In this document: positions 47,068 through 59,396 of the stretch, one piece after another | Numbering within the stretch: position 1 is the first letter of the stretch | Layout of the letters: the number at the start of each line of letters is the position of its first letter | Source of the DNA: Phaseolus vulgaris | Lineage: Eukaryota; Streptophyta; Magnoliopsida; Fabales; Fabaceae | Direction of reading: 5' to 3' | Length of the DNA stretch: 64,000 nt | NCBI RefSeq assembly: GCF_000499845.2 | Contig: NC_023757.2 | Span: forward strand, 3,816,118-3,880,117 | The notes under the pieces: model-generated | What the model was told of the DNA's origin: nothing | Seen by the model: the letters and a program-made list of their open reading frames with translations, nothing else | Databases searched by the model: none | Translations under genes and position numbers: made by a program

Positions 47068-50000
47068 GGTGTTCGATTTGAAGAGTGGAAGATCTGTGGA
47101 AGAAGAAGAGCTATGGATGCAGGCTTTTTTACTTCCTCTGCTTTCTCTAATCACCATGTTAGTATGGTCTTTCTTTACGTGTGGACCACACGACTCTATT
47201 ATTCACTTGTTGACGTTGACTCATCACTCTTCCTTTTGGTTCTTTGCATTTATGTCCAAGCATTAGAGACTTTCTAAAAGGTAATGTTCTCAAAATGCCA
47301 TTTTAATATGGTTCAACTATTTTTTACCTCCAAGTGATGCGTTTATTATTATATAAATAATTAACATCTCTTTTGACAAATATTCAACACCTATTCAACA
47401 CTTTCAAGTACAACTATTACACATCTCTATATGCAATTAGTCTTAATTTTCTTCAGAGATCAGTATTAATCTTCTTCTGAGATCAAGATCTCTCCACAAG
47501 TCAGAAACACTCTCGATTAAACATTGGGAGCACAGAGGGTTATCTTCACATAATGAAGAATTTACAATATATGACTCACTCCTTAAAGAATAAGTGTTTT
47601 AGAAAGCAATATGAAATACAATCACAGTAAGACTATTCACACTAAGAATATGATCGTGTTATGTAAGCTTGATATTGTGTGTTATCTTCTTCATCTTCAA
47701 GGTCTTTATATAACTTTCATATTATGTTCGTTGAAGGTTTTATTTCTTTTCTTGTTCTCATAGTTGTTAGACGATTGATATGGAAACTCTTAGACCTAAT
47801 TGGCTCTTTTGCATCTTGAACTTTAATTATATTTTGAGTTGTTTCTTTTTGTCCAAATGTGAATGTTAATACTTCAATGTTGTAATCTTGAGTATCTTCA
47901 ACAATATCCTTTGTTGTGATGCACTATTCATCATCTTCTTCTCATCAGACGCTATATATGACAACTTCTCTGGTTATATATTGTGTGTCTTTGAGGATAT
48001 GAAACAATTTGAACTTTTTTAATCCTCTGATGTGAACGTTAACCCTTCAATATTTTGTGACTAATTCTTCATTTAATTATGTTATGTTGTTTCTTCTTGA
48101 ATGTAGTAGATGCTTGATAAGGAAACTTTAGTTTTTTCATTATTTGTGTGTCATTATCATTTGATATTTGCATCAATGCACTTTGAATTCCTTCTATACT
48201 TGTGGTTGTTTGAACATTGAAAATTTATCTGGAAAAGCTTGAATCACGTTCTCCACTTCTTTATCACAAACTCGTTCTTTCAAATAGTTTCATTGACTAA
48301 ATGAACAAGAACGTTGTGCTTGATCTATTTGAATTTGAATATTCATACTTCATCTCATCCTTTCTAGTATCATTTCTTATATCCAACACTGAAATTAGAA
48401 TGTTCTGATATGAGCTTTGAATATGCCTTCAATACTTCATTGAACTAAGAAATATTTATTTCTTTATATCTTCGTTCATAATGGCTAAAGATGGTTTCAA
48501 TTAACATTTGTGAAAATCTCACTTTGTAGATTTATTTGTCTATCATTTAGATGCTCAATTTCGAATGTTCTTATTTGATTCATGAACACGTCTTTGCCAC
48601 ACGCTTGCTTTTAGAATAAATTTGTTGTGTGTATTTCCTCCCAACAATGAGTAAATGATGCTTTAATGCTTGATTTCACAAATCTTGTTCATCAACTTCA
48701 TTGCTTCCTTGATCAAACGCTGAGTATGAAAACTTTGGATATTGACTTTTTACACATCTTTATGTTCCTTTGATAATTTCTAAAAACATTATGAGTATCA
48801 ATAAACTTAATCATAATAATTCATGGGTATCACTAGAAAACAATATCTTTGGATAATCGAATCTTTTTGTTCTCATATTTTAATTCAAAAATATATTATC
48901 AAAGACTTTCCAAATCAACTCAAACTAACATTTAAGTTTAATTAGATTTAATTTGGTTTATATTCTTTTAAATATAATTCAAAAACTTGTTAATACATAA
49001 TGATTCATATACTCTATTTTTCGAAACCTTCCCAGTTTAAAACACTGAATGTTCAAAAGCTTTTCTATACAGTCTAAAATTAATCATTAGTGTATAGAAA
49101 ATTATATTTCCTTTTTGAAACATTAAAGCACATTGTATTTTCATAAAATCAGTCGCACCATGTATTTCAAATCAATTTGCAAACACATTTTATTTTTGGT
49201 TTCAATTTGTTCTTTTTGATTTAATTTGTTTTCGATGTCAAAACAAGTATAAAAAACTTTTAAGAACAATTATAAAATGTAAATACTGAGTTTGGGAACT
49301 TTCCTTTGAAGATCTTCCAACGTGCATCATCATTTGTCATGTATGACTTGAGTATTATCTAACACGTTTTAGAGATTTAATTGTGTCAGATTTCTCTAAC
49401 ACTTGTGCATTTAGCTTTGCTCTATGAGTTCTTTTATGTGTTTCGTCTAACTCATACTTTTGACATCGTTTGATGCTTTCAACTAGGACTTCATCTATCA
49501 TTTTCTCTCTTGTTATCATTAGACAAGTCTTTATCTTGTTCTTTCAACATCTAGTGAGTCTTTCTTATCTTTTCAAGATGATCTTGACTTTGATTGTAGC
49601 GTTTGTTCACCCAAGTCCTTTGATTGTTATGGATATATAGTATTTGACAGTGTCAAATACTTGGATAACACCATCTTTCTCTTTCTTGGACAACATTTGT
49701 TATGTATTTTTAAACTCGTTGTCTACTTTGTTCATCCTTTTGACATCTCTTTATTTTCTAAACAACTTTTGATGTGCCTAAAGCTTTTAGGAATTGTCTA
49801 TCACATTCGTTCTTTTCATCATCACTTACATCTGGAGGGAGTTTATGTACTTATATATTTTGCTTAGCTCTACAAATTGTCTCATGTATTAATTTCATCA
49901 CAACATATTTGATAGTGTTTGTTATCATCAAAAACACTTTTAAACTTATAGTCTAACGAATGGAAGATCATCTAAAGGTTTTGTCTAACATCTTTTCATC

Positions 50001-50159
50001 ATCAAAATTCATTTTGTTTAATAGCTAACTTAGTGGATAGTTTTCCTCTCGATAGTTCCTTTTATGCTTACAAGTTCTCTTATATGTTTTTTTGCAATTT
50101 GTTACATTGATATGAATAGTGCATGGTAGTGCAACCTCCAATACACCAACAATTTTTTT
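47068..50159. other. Intergenic DNA upstream of UGT gene
   Basis: The first few hundred bases must include the UGT promoter (- strand). The rest is T-rich, with many short CTT/ATC runs and no recognisable protein; parts read like decayed retrotransposon non-coding sequence, but I found no LTR pair. Confidence 0.45.
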
Positions 50160-50324
50160 TTTTATAAAAAGCTTTCATGTTAGGCATCACTATGCTACTT
50201 GACATCTCAGCTAGGCTGACACCTCAAGTAACAACAATCATTTGCCATCACATGAAAAAAATATTATTAAAAAAAAGAAAAAAAAATACAAAAATATGGG
50301 GGGACTAGACAAAAAACCCATATG
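50160..50324 (+). repeat. Dispersed repeat, copy 2 (partner at 2830-2992)
   Basis: Shares 'gacacctcaagtaacaacaa', 'catcacatgaaaaaa', 'gggactagac' and 'ccatatgtta' with the first copy. Confidence 0.6.
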
Positions 50325-50664
50325 TTATTTTATTTATCTTTTTTTGCAAGCTATGGAGGTTTTTATTTACCTTCTTGTGTTTCAGGTTATTATTTCAGGT
50401 CCATTTTATGTGAGTTATCCAGAAATGGCAAGACTATGAGACACAAATCCTATGATTACTCCAACCCACATATCTAATAACTTTCTTTTGGATCTGAAAC
50501 TGCTTGAAGCCATCTTTACACAAAGATCAAGACTACTTATTTTGGGGATTTCTTATTACATCCCATCATTTCTCCCTATAAACCATACTCTTTTTGAAAA
50601 ATATCAAAATTATCCATTTTACATTTTACAATCTAAAATACAAATTTTGCATTTTATAATCTAG

Positions 50665-51530
50665 AATACAAAATTTGTATTTTAAATTATGCAATTTAAA
50701 ATATAAAATGTGTATTCTAAACTGTACAATCTGAAAATCTGAAATACAAAATGAAAACAAAAATACATAAAGGTGCAGGAATATTAATATTTATATCGAT
50801 TTGGGGTTGTTTATTCCTGTACCTCCATAGCTTCTCCAACACCATCATAGGTCAAACAAAAGATCATTTTATCTTTAAAAATACTTCTAGTTTCTACAAT
50901 CTGGAAATGTTATATTTTTTTTCTATTTACACCTCCTTGATTCTATAATTTGGAAGGTATTTATGGGATTCTGCAATTTGAAATATTCTTTTCTTTAAAA
51001 TCCAGAAGATATTCTTGGATATGGTAATAGTTTCTGGATTGTACAATCCATAACATCCCCTTACTATAATATGTATTCCAATCTAGAAGGTAAAATATAA
51101 TTTGTATTTTAAATTATATAATTTAAAATATAAAATGTGTATTCTAAACTGTACAATCTGAAATACAAAATGAAAACAAAAATACATAAAAGTGTAGGAA
51201 TATTAATATTTATATCGATTTGGGTTGTTTATTCCTATACCTCCATAGCTTCTCCAGCACCCTCATAGATCAAGCAAAAGATCATTTTATCTTTAAAAAT
51301 ACTTCTAGTTTTTACAATTTGAAAATGTTATTTTTTTTTCTATTTACACCTCCTCAATTCTATAATTTGGAAGGTATTTATGGGATTCTACAACTCAAAA
51401 TATTTTTTTTTCTTTAAAATTCAGAAGATATTCTCGAATATGGTAATAGTTTCTGGATTATACAATCCATAACATCCCCTTACTATAATATGTATTCCAA
51501 TCTAAAAGATATTTTTGGATCCGAAAACAC
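50665..51530 (+). repeat. Tandem duplication, two ~420-bp copies
   Basis: 'atgaaaacaaaaatacataa' at 50751 recurs at 51170 (offset 419). The match continues through 'gaatattaatatttatatcg', 'acctccatagcttctcca', 'atcattttatctttaaaaat' and 'gtttctggatt.tacaatcc'. The copies differ by scattered substitutions and small indels. Short open frames in each are not conserved. Confidence 0.85.
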
Positions 51531-52472
51531 CTTTTGGATTGTACAATTTGAAATACATATTATAGTAAAAGAGTATTATGAATTTTATAGTCCGGTATAC
51601 ATGAAAAGAAAATGAAAAATAACAAGAGAACATATAATGAGAAGGGTAAGGTTGAAATTAAAAAATATATGGAAATGTTGGGAGAATATAAGGAGGTGTA
51701 GGAAGAATTTGTCTTCTTTATTCACCGTGTAACTTAACATATTTGTCTCTTAGCACAAATTGTGGCAAAGCACCCCATGCTTCTGGTTCTAACAAGCACC
51801 CATTATGCTTGAATGTGCATTTTTCCCTGTTTTATACCACATAATTTTTTTCTTAAGAATGATAATTCATGTGAATCTTGAATCCTGAAAATTATGATTT
51901 CTAGGAATGTTTAAATTTTGAATTTGGTTGATAAAAAATATTGTTAATAATATTTATATCGATTTTCTAAAAGTTAGAGTAACGTGTTACTTTTATTTAA
52001 AATATTTATGTTAAAGATAAGGATATGATTTGATTATACTAGATTTATAATTTGATTAAATTAAACAGAGATATATGATATGATTTAATAGAGAAATGTC
52101 TTGTTAAATATTTTCCAGATATTAATTTAGTTATTTATTATTCTATCTCTTCTTCATTATAAATAAGAACACTCGTCCCTACCCTAGACATAAATTCATT
52201 ATATTCCATCTCGATTTATCTCAAACATTGTTTTCTAGAAATGTTATTTTTAAAACGTAAAACCAAACATGGTATACAGTGTGGAATTGTACGCAAGTCA
52301 TTTTGATGTTTTCTTCGACAAATGTGTTTAAATATTTTATTTGTCTTAAGTAATTAGTGATTTTTGTTGGAGTTTAAGGTACCATTATGGCAACTAAATT
52401 AAGTTTACTCTATCATTTTTTGCCTTATTTTATCATTTTTGTTATTAAACCTAGTATTATGTAAATTGTAAC
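51531..52472. other. AT-rich intergenic DNA
   Basis: No recognised feature. Confidence 0.5.
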
Positions 52473-53001
52473 ATTATGGTTAAGGGTAGCAAAATGGACT
52501 ACTTTGGTAAAATTGGACGACTTGAAAATAGTAATTTGTCCCGTCATAGTATCAGTTGGTTCGCTACTTTTCAATTTTTTTTATTTTTTATTTATTTTTT
52601 AATCTATTAACTTGGTTATAATAATTGATATCATTTTTTTGACAATAAAAATACATGAAAGAGTCATAAAATTAAATCAATTTTTAATATTATAATGAAA
52701 GAAAGTTTAATATCTAACAAAATAAAGTAAATATTAATAATACTTCAATGAATCAAATAATGTATAAATAAATTAATGTAAATAAAGTTCTATATAAAAC
52801 ATTAACCACCACTAATTTTTATTCAAAAAGTATAAGATCCCTCTTTAAAAGTGTCAAACATAAAAAATGGTGGATTGGCAGACCAACCTGCATTGCTCCA
52901 CCTGCAGGTTGACGGGTTAGATGGACAGAACCAATACGGATTGGCGGGCTCAAAAAGTTAACCCGTTAGACCAGATCCTTTTTGTCATCCCTAATTATGG
53001 C
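52473..53001. mobile_element. hAT-type non-autonomous element
   Basis: Body 52481-52993 (513 bp) between ATTATGGT (52473-52480) and ATTATGGC (52994-53001), 7 of 8 matching as an 8-bp hAT duplication. The left end TAAGGGTAGCAAAATGGA and the right end, reverse-complemented TAGGGATGACAAAAAGGA, form an imperfect inverted repeat. No transposase. Confidence 0.7.
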
Positions 53002-54102
53002 CAAGAACTCCCAACTGCAGAAAATGAATTAGACTTCTACCATCACCACCCCTGTGTTAGGCACAATGCCTCTAAGTGTAGAAATCCCAGAATCTGGTAG
53101 TTAACTTGGATGATATTTAATATTGATTTTTAACTTTTAAAAAAAATACCATAGCATTCAATTATATTTGAATCTCACAAAAAGGCTCGCTATTATATTT
53201 TACAAGTTTAAAAAAAAAAAAACTTAGAACCATTTTGTGATCAATGCAATAAGGGTAGTTGCATGATGGGAGAAAGATTGTTTTTGTGAAAAAGTTATCA
53301 CACACATCAAATCAAATCAATGAAAGAAAGAGTTCATGAATGAGGTGAAGTTATTAGCTCGTGTGCAGCATTAGAATATGATGAATTTGGTGGAATGTTG
53401 AAATGATTATAGATGTTAATGCATATTATAGGTAAAATGATAAAACTGAATATATGTACTTTTGGATATGTAAATGCATATTATAGGTGCAATACATTAG
53501 ATTTGAAATTAATTTGTAATATATATGATTATATTGAATTATATTTGAATATTGCATAGGATTATGTAGGAATAATGCAAATGATTTTTGTTTATATTTA
53601 TGTCTTAGTCAAGCAAAGTATTTATGAATGTTGCATTGACTTATGTAGGTGTAATGGAATAAAAACATGGATAGCATGTAGAGTTAATTCATGCATGATT
53701 AAGTGACAAGTTTATCCATATATTTTGGTTTGAGAATGAATACAATGGACCTACAAATAATTACCATTACTCACGGATTTTGACTGAACAATAATTTATC
53801 CACATAAGTTGAGATGTAGGAAATTACCTACACATGATAATTGGTGGGTAAAAAATGTATGTACTTATCCATGGATGACTAACGGTAGGTAATTTTTCTC
53901 TGGATGCAATACAGTGCAAAACTCACCTACGGATAATAGCTTGTATGTATTAGCCACCAAATTATACTTTCCAAAGACAAAAATTCATCCAAATTTACCT
54001 ATGAAATTTATTTTGTAATCTATAGGTAACTTATTATTATCTACATATTTTTTCTATTTCCTACAAATTTTTATTGTAGGTAAATGCAATTTTTTTGTAG
54101 TG
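53002..54102. other. Intergenic DNA ending in a CACTA-like 3' terminus
   Basis: The right part (53690-54102) is rich in 'ggtaggtaa', 'ttacctac' and 'acctacgga' motifs in both directions, like CACTA subterminal repeats, and ends 'ttttttgtagtg' at 54102, the CACTA-type terminus. I did not find the matching CACTACAAAAA left end, so its extent is unknown. The left part shows nothing recognised. Confidence 0.4.
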
Positions 54103-54112
54103 TTCACTACAA

Positions 54113-54458
54113 TGTTGCAAAAATAATTCTAAAATACTTAAGAAGAACTACAAATGTTGGACTATGGTATCTAGGTTGTGTTTCTCTAAACTAAGTTGGT
54201 TTTTCAAATTTAGACTTTGTAGGTTGTAAATTGAAATGAAAAATTACAAGTGGTATTTGTTATCTCCTTGGATCAAGCTTGGTGACATGGCATAGTAAGA
54301 AGCAAGCATTTTCAACAACTAAGGCTAAATACATTGTGCTAGTAGTTGTTGTGCATAAACTCTATGGTTAAAACAACAATTGCAGGATTATGGTCTTCAA
54401 CTGAGTAGGGTACCTTTATTGTGTGATAACACAAGTGCAATTAACCTAAATAAAAATA
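54113..54458 (+). pseudogene. Ty1/copia RT-RNase H remnant, left half
   Basis: Reads with interruptions ILKYLRRTTNVGLW, then LVTWHSKKQAFSTTKAKY, then PLLCDNTSAINLNKN-like wording of the copia RNase H domain (family: YLKGT, LVSWSSKKQ, STAEAEY, CDNTSAI). Stops and frameshifts are present. It is interrupted at 54458 by the Mutator-like element and resumes at 55722. Confidence 0.75.
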
Positions 54459-55721
54459 GGTATAATTACCTTATTGGTCCTTACATTTAGGGTCAATATT
54501 CAATTTAGTATAGTGGTTTTTAAAAAAATCAATTTGTTCCCTGTGTTTTTTAAAAAGTATCCAAATTGGTCCTTTTCGTTAACTTTTTCCCAATGGCGTC
54601 AAGTGTTGTTGATGTGGTAGAGAACCAGATACACATTGGAATGGGTGTTATGTGAGGTGGCAAGTTTATGGGTTTTTGCATAGATTAACAAAGTTTAACA
54701 TTGGGGTTTATGGTTTCTTTCATTTAAGGGATGCTTCAAAGGGAGTCCCCTCGTCTGCACCTCCTTCAATTGCACCTTCCACTCTATCAACCACCTGGAC
54801 CTTGAGCATCTGCTCCTGCAACTTATGCATATGGGTATTTTTTTGTGAAAACAAGAGGTTTCGATAAATGAACAAACTCCTTCAAGCAACACAATTAAAT
54901 AAAAGTACAGTGTTTCAAACATCAAATTCCCTTCCTGTTACAACCAAAGCACCCTAAACACTGATATACAAAACTAAATTAAAATATACTCTAAGCCTTC
55001 TTGGGGTATTGGTAGCTTTAGATGGAGATTTTGGCTCCTTGGAAGCCTTATCGGTCTTCTTGGGCAACAGAACATGGTTAATGTTTGGAAGAACACCACC
55101 ATGGGCAATGGTCACACCAGAAAGCAATTTCCCCAATTCCTCATTGTTCCTCACAGCCATACTCTTCTAATAAGAAATTGGAGTCTGACCCTAACGAACC
55201 TTGTGACCGGCTTCTTCTTTGGCCCACCGCCCTTTCTTCCTCCGACACCCTTCTTAATCTTTCCACTGGCTTCCATGTCGGAACCCTAGAAATTAGCTGT
55301 GCTTGAAAATAAGAGAGGAAGTAAGGAAGGAGAAGGTTAAGGTTAAGGGATGTTGAGCATAGTTGGGTGTGATGAAGGTGGTGGCGACATATGGGTACAG
55401 AGATTTGCAAGATGAACAAGGAATTTCTCTGAGAAATTGGGAGGAGGAGGGTTTGTTTATGTTTTCAAAGGAGCGTTAGATGATTCTAGTATGGTAGCAG
55501 TGAATAAGTTGGAAAGTTTTAGCCAAAGAGAGAAACAATCCAAGGTTTCTTTGTTTTCTCTGCCACATCAGCAACACTTGGCGTCGTTGGGAGAAAGTTA
55601 ATATATATGACCAATTTGGGTACCTTTTAAAAAAAACAGGGACCAAATTGATTTTTTTAAAAACCACTATACTAAATTGAATATTGACCCTAAATGTAAG
55701 GACTAATAAGGTAATTATACC
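54459..55721. mobile_element. Pack-MULE: Mutator-like element carrying a histone H2A copy
   Basis: 161-bp inverted ends (54459-54619 and 55561-55721) start GGTATAATTACCTTATTGG and match closely in reverse complement along their length. Flanks are ATAAAAATA (54450-54458) and ATAACAATA (55722-55730), 8 of 9 matching, as expected for a 9-bp Mutator duplication. The 940-bp interior has no transposase; it holds a histone H2A gene copy on the - strand (54991-55276) with flanking sequence. The element sits inside a copia RNase H remnant whose reading resumes on the far side, which confirms the borders. Confidence 0.85.
54991..55276 (-). pseudogene. Histone H2A gene copy with internal deletion
   Basis: From the ATG at 55276 the - strand reads [18 protein letters not shown], then [16 protein letters not shown], the normal plant H2A N-terminus. 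It then jumps, with a stop in that frame, to [20 protein letters not shown] and [28 protein letters not shown], the normal C-terminus. About 50 codons of the histone fold are missing (286 nt against roughly 440). A one-base loss near the end shifts the last codons; the old frame closes at the TAG at 54991-54993. The Ser-Pro-Lys tail recalls the H2A.W class. Dead as a histone; captured within the Pack-MULE. Confidence 0.88.
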
Positions 55722-55775
55722 ATAACAATATTATAGAACCAAACATATTGAAATAAAACACTTTACTTTTTAATG
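55722..55775 (+). pseudogene. Ty1/copia RNase H remnant, right half
   Basis: Directly after the Mutator-like element the + strand reads RTKHIEIKH, the motif that follows the CDNTSAI segment in copia RNase H. Similarity fades within ~50 bp; what lies beyond (to 55921) is not recognised. Confidence 0.7.
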
Positions 55776-55921
55776 GATTTGTGTGTTGTAACAATTGATT
55801 AAAATGACTTAATTCAGTTATGTGTTTTTATTTTATTTTGTATTTTAATATGTTAGATTATTGAATTAATTGATTAAATAAAATAATATTGTTTTTTCTA
55901 GCATTTGTCTTTCATTGTTAA

Positions 55922-56300
55922 CACTACAAGAAAATTATGAAATAGAAACCAATTTTTAGAGACTAAAATAATTAGTTGCAATAATAACTAAATTAGAGAC
56001 CATTTTAGAAACTAAAAAAAAAATTGGTTTCTAAATTAGTTTCTATTATTGTTAAATAGTTTCTAAATTGGTATCTAATTAGCTCCAAGGTTTTAGAGAC
56101 CAAATTTAGAAACTAAATAATTGGTAGTTAAAACCTTAGTTGCTAATTATATATTAATTTATAAACTATTTAACAATAATAGAAACTAATTTAAAAACCA
56201 TTTTTTTTAGTTTTTAAAATGGTCTCTAATTTAGTTACTATGGCAACTAATTATTTTGGTTTCTAAAAATTGATTTCTAATTCATGATTGTCTTGTAGTG
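55922..56300. mobile_element. Palindromic CACTA-type MITE, copy 4 (complete)
   Basis: Best copy: 379 bp, CACTACAAGAAAATTATGAA at the left and TTGTCTTGTAGTG at the right, with exact TAA duplications on both sides (3 bp, as CACTA elements make). The two halves are near reverse complements over almost the full length, so a transcript would fold into a long hairpin. Confidence 0.9.
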
Positions 56301-56564
56301 TAACCTGTTAAATTTCATTTAATAAGCTAATTTGTGGTTGTTTTGGTATGAAAGGGAGTCAAAATTCTTTTGCCACCTATTACACTATCATCTGCTACTT
56401 TGACCAAGTTGATTTTTTATTCTGTAAAATTTTATTTCCAATAAAGTATTTGTCTCATTTGAATTAAAATATGTATAGTTTTAATTTCAAAATTATAAAG
56501 TAGTTACAAAACATCTACAATTCACTTAACCGCATAAAATCACTAAGTTAAAACTGATTGATTG

Positions 56565-56615
<51 letters not shown>

Positions 56616-59396
56616 CCATTTGAATGAGCATATTGCATTTCTAATTTCTTCTCAAGTCCAAGTATGGTCGTAGCAGTAAGAAGGTTTTCATTGTTAACTC
56701 ATTAGTCAATCTAATATCCCTCTTAGTGAAAGAAAATCATAATTTGTTGATCACTCAGATTTTGTAATTGTCTTGAGCTAAGAGTGACTTGTAAAAGAAT
56801 ATTGCATTATGTCTTGTAAAAAAAATAATTTTTAGGGTAAACCAAGAATGACTTGTGAAAGAATATTAGTCAAGATAGAAGTGGCTTAGGAAAGAATATT
56901 GCATTGTACTTCACAACAATAGTTTGCTTAGTTGAAATTTAGATGGTTGGTCCAGAAGTGGACGTAGTTTGTGTAATTAGACAAACTAATATAAAAATAT
57001 TGAATATTTTTTTCCTTGATCTTTGACATTGCATGTTATAACGGTTTATCTAGCTAATGAAGGAGGAAAATTTAAAACTCAACTTACAAAATCATTTAAT
57101 ATATCATAGTATATCCATTTACATATCATTTGGTCGTGTATACTTAGACGATATAAGCGAAAAACTTCAGAATTTAAAAACACAAGTCAACCCTTCCTTC
57201 TTTTATATACTTGTTTTCATGCTTTAAAGATGTTGCAAAAGAAGTCACACACATTCAATGTTATGTCAAGAGTATTTAATACGTCTTGAAGTTTTAAATC
57301 ATGTTCAAATACAAGAAGAAATAGTAACTAAAAAAAGTCTCTCACAACGAATACAAAGATTGTGAAACAACTCTTTTAAAAAACAAGCTTGAAAAATTAT
57401 AGACAATGTATTTGTCAAAACTTACAAATATAATATATTTAAGAAAACTAATTAACAAATTATTTGTCAATATAAATTTAGTCTCATGGCACTTATTAAA
57501 TGAAACTTTAAAAAAGGTTTCGAAATGTTTCAAAACATAATTCAACACTCTCTTTTCTATATTTTGATAGTGTTACTCCTATATTACAAATTTATAAGCA
57601 TAAACCAAATTAGCACATTAGATTTTGCTCTATATGATTGAAATAATAAATATATAATAATATCTAAATAATTGATTTCGGTTCAATTCACTTTACAATT
57701 AGAAATGTTAAACCAGAATACCATAAATTTAGTTATTGTAAAAATATTCAAATCAATCCAAAAATATTAAGATGTAATTAATTAACGATTTTCAATTTTA
57801 TTTATTTATTCAGTTCTAAACCACCGGTATAGTTATTTTTTTTAACGAATAAATAACCAACCAAGTCAAAGGAATGGGCTAGGTTCAAACCTTTGTCCTC
57901 TGTCGAGAACAACTTGACACAACATCCAACTACTGTGCAAAGTATAATATTTATATAATAAATATTGCAATTTATATTATTCTAAAACTATTCTTATTTA
58001 CATCCACTACTTATAATAATTATATAATTTAAATCTAAGGTATAAATAAATCAAAGTATGTTAATTAGATATCTTTTTTAATTTTTTTAATATAAACTAA
58101 GTCAACTGGATTAATTAACAATAAATTGATTTAAGAAGTAAGATCGTACCTCGATTGATTATATAACAAAAGGGTTTGTTATAATAATATAAACAATGAT
58201 AATTCACAGCCCATTGAAATAAAACAATTATTTAATAATTCACTATATTAATATTTTAATTATTGTTTAAATTCAATTTTAATATATTATTAAAATAAAT
58301 AACTGGACGTACCAAAATGACACAATATAAAGTACTTGAAATTGTCCTGATAAAATGTGAATAATATATTTGTTTTAAGTAAAAGGAGGAAAAAGGATGA
58401 CATATCTCTGTCTAAAATAGGCAACAGGTATGTATCAGACTTAAAAGGCCTATTATGAGTAAGAGTTAAGAATGATTTGCTGTGAGACAAACTCCACAAC
58501 TACTGTGACTGCTCTGTCTTTTGATTAGGAGTCTCATTACCTTTCAACTAGTTAACCTCTCCATGGTAACACTTTCAGTAAACAAAGAAAACCCTTTTCA
58601 AATCATTAATGTCTTCAGAGAAAATATGAGTTAATTAGTGGTGATGATGTTCTTCAATAAACTGTGCCATTTTCTTCTAACACCATCATGTCCCTTCTAA
58701 TTACTAAGATTATGTTTGGTTGTGGCATAACTTCAACTCTAAAGAACACAAATTACATTCATCATTATCACTCTTTTAATGTTTCTTTTCTCTTGCAAAT
58801 ATTCTTGGAAACATTGATTCCAAAGCTGGTAACATGTGTGATATTATTTATGACTCTTGCTAATCACGTGTATGCATCATGATTTGTCATGTGAGAAGTT
58901 AGGCACATGGATTGTTGAGTATTCAACCTTGGTAACTTTACCATGTCTTAATCTGCTTATAATTGAGAGTAATGTTCATACCAGTAATTTGGTAAGTGAG
59001 TTTTCCTATATTTTTGTACTGTTTTGCATTAGAAAATGGTATGTTAGTAATTTTTTCGATCTCAAATCTCATAACATCTGTGATTAACGCACTTAAATTC
59101 AGAACATAATTGTTTGTTATAAACAAATGTTGGCAAATGCAGAAGTGTCTTTTATTAATTTTGTAAAATTGGGTACCCAATGGAATTGAATATTTCTTAA
59201 AATCTAAGAAGCCTACACATTTCAAAAACTTGAAACTCACATTTCACCAACCAACTTAAGAATTGTTCTTACTTTCCATCCATCTCCTTTTGAATCTCTC
59301 ACTATTATGAACACCAACCCGTTTTGACATCATTCCCATTTATAACTATAGACTTTTCCTCGACTTTCCCTATATGCCTATGTAAGAAGGCATGCT
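56301..59396. other. AT-rich intergenic DNA upstream of the glycosylase gene
   Basis: No recognised gene. Open frames near 58664-59087 give no family motif. The last few hundred bases must hold the promoter of the gene at 59397. Confidence 0.5.
56567..56611. repeat. (AT)n microsatellite
   Basis: About 22 AT units. Confidence 0.9.

Noticed and set aside
47068..47157. Upstream 30-codon N-terminal extension of the UGT frame
   Set aside because: UGTs start just before the HxLxFPxPAQGH segment, and the extension is Ser-rich and unlike the family. The Met at 47067 is preferred.
45793..47277. Open frames on the + strand and in other - frames across the UGT gene
   Set aside because: Shadows of a GC-rich coding region; none shows a family motif, while the UGT frame has the full PSPG box.
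43871..50140. Retrotransposon with LTRs on either side of the UGT gene
   Set aside because: The two flanks have a similar T-rich style, but I could not find any matching long stretch, so no LTR pair is supported.
58664..59087. Two overlapping open frames of 72 and 76 codons upstream of the glycosylase
   Set aside because: Hydrophobic/low-complexity with no family motif, signal peptide or splice partner that I could support.
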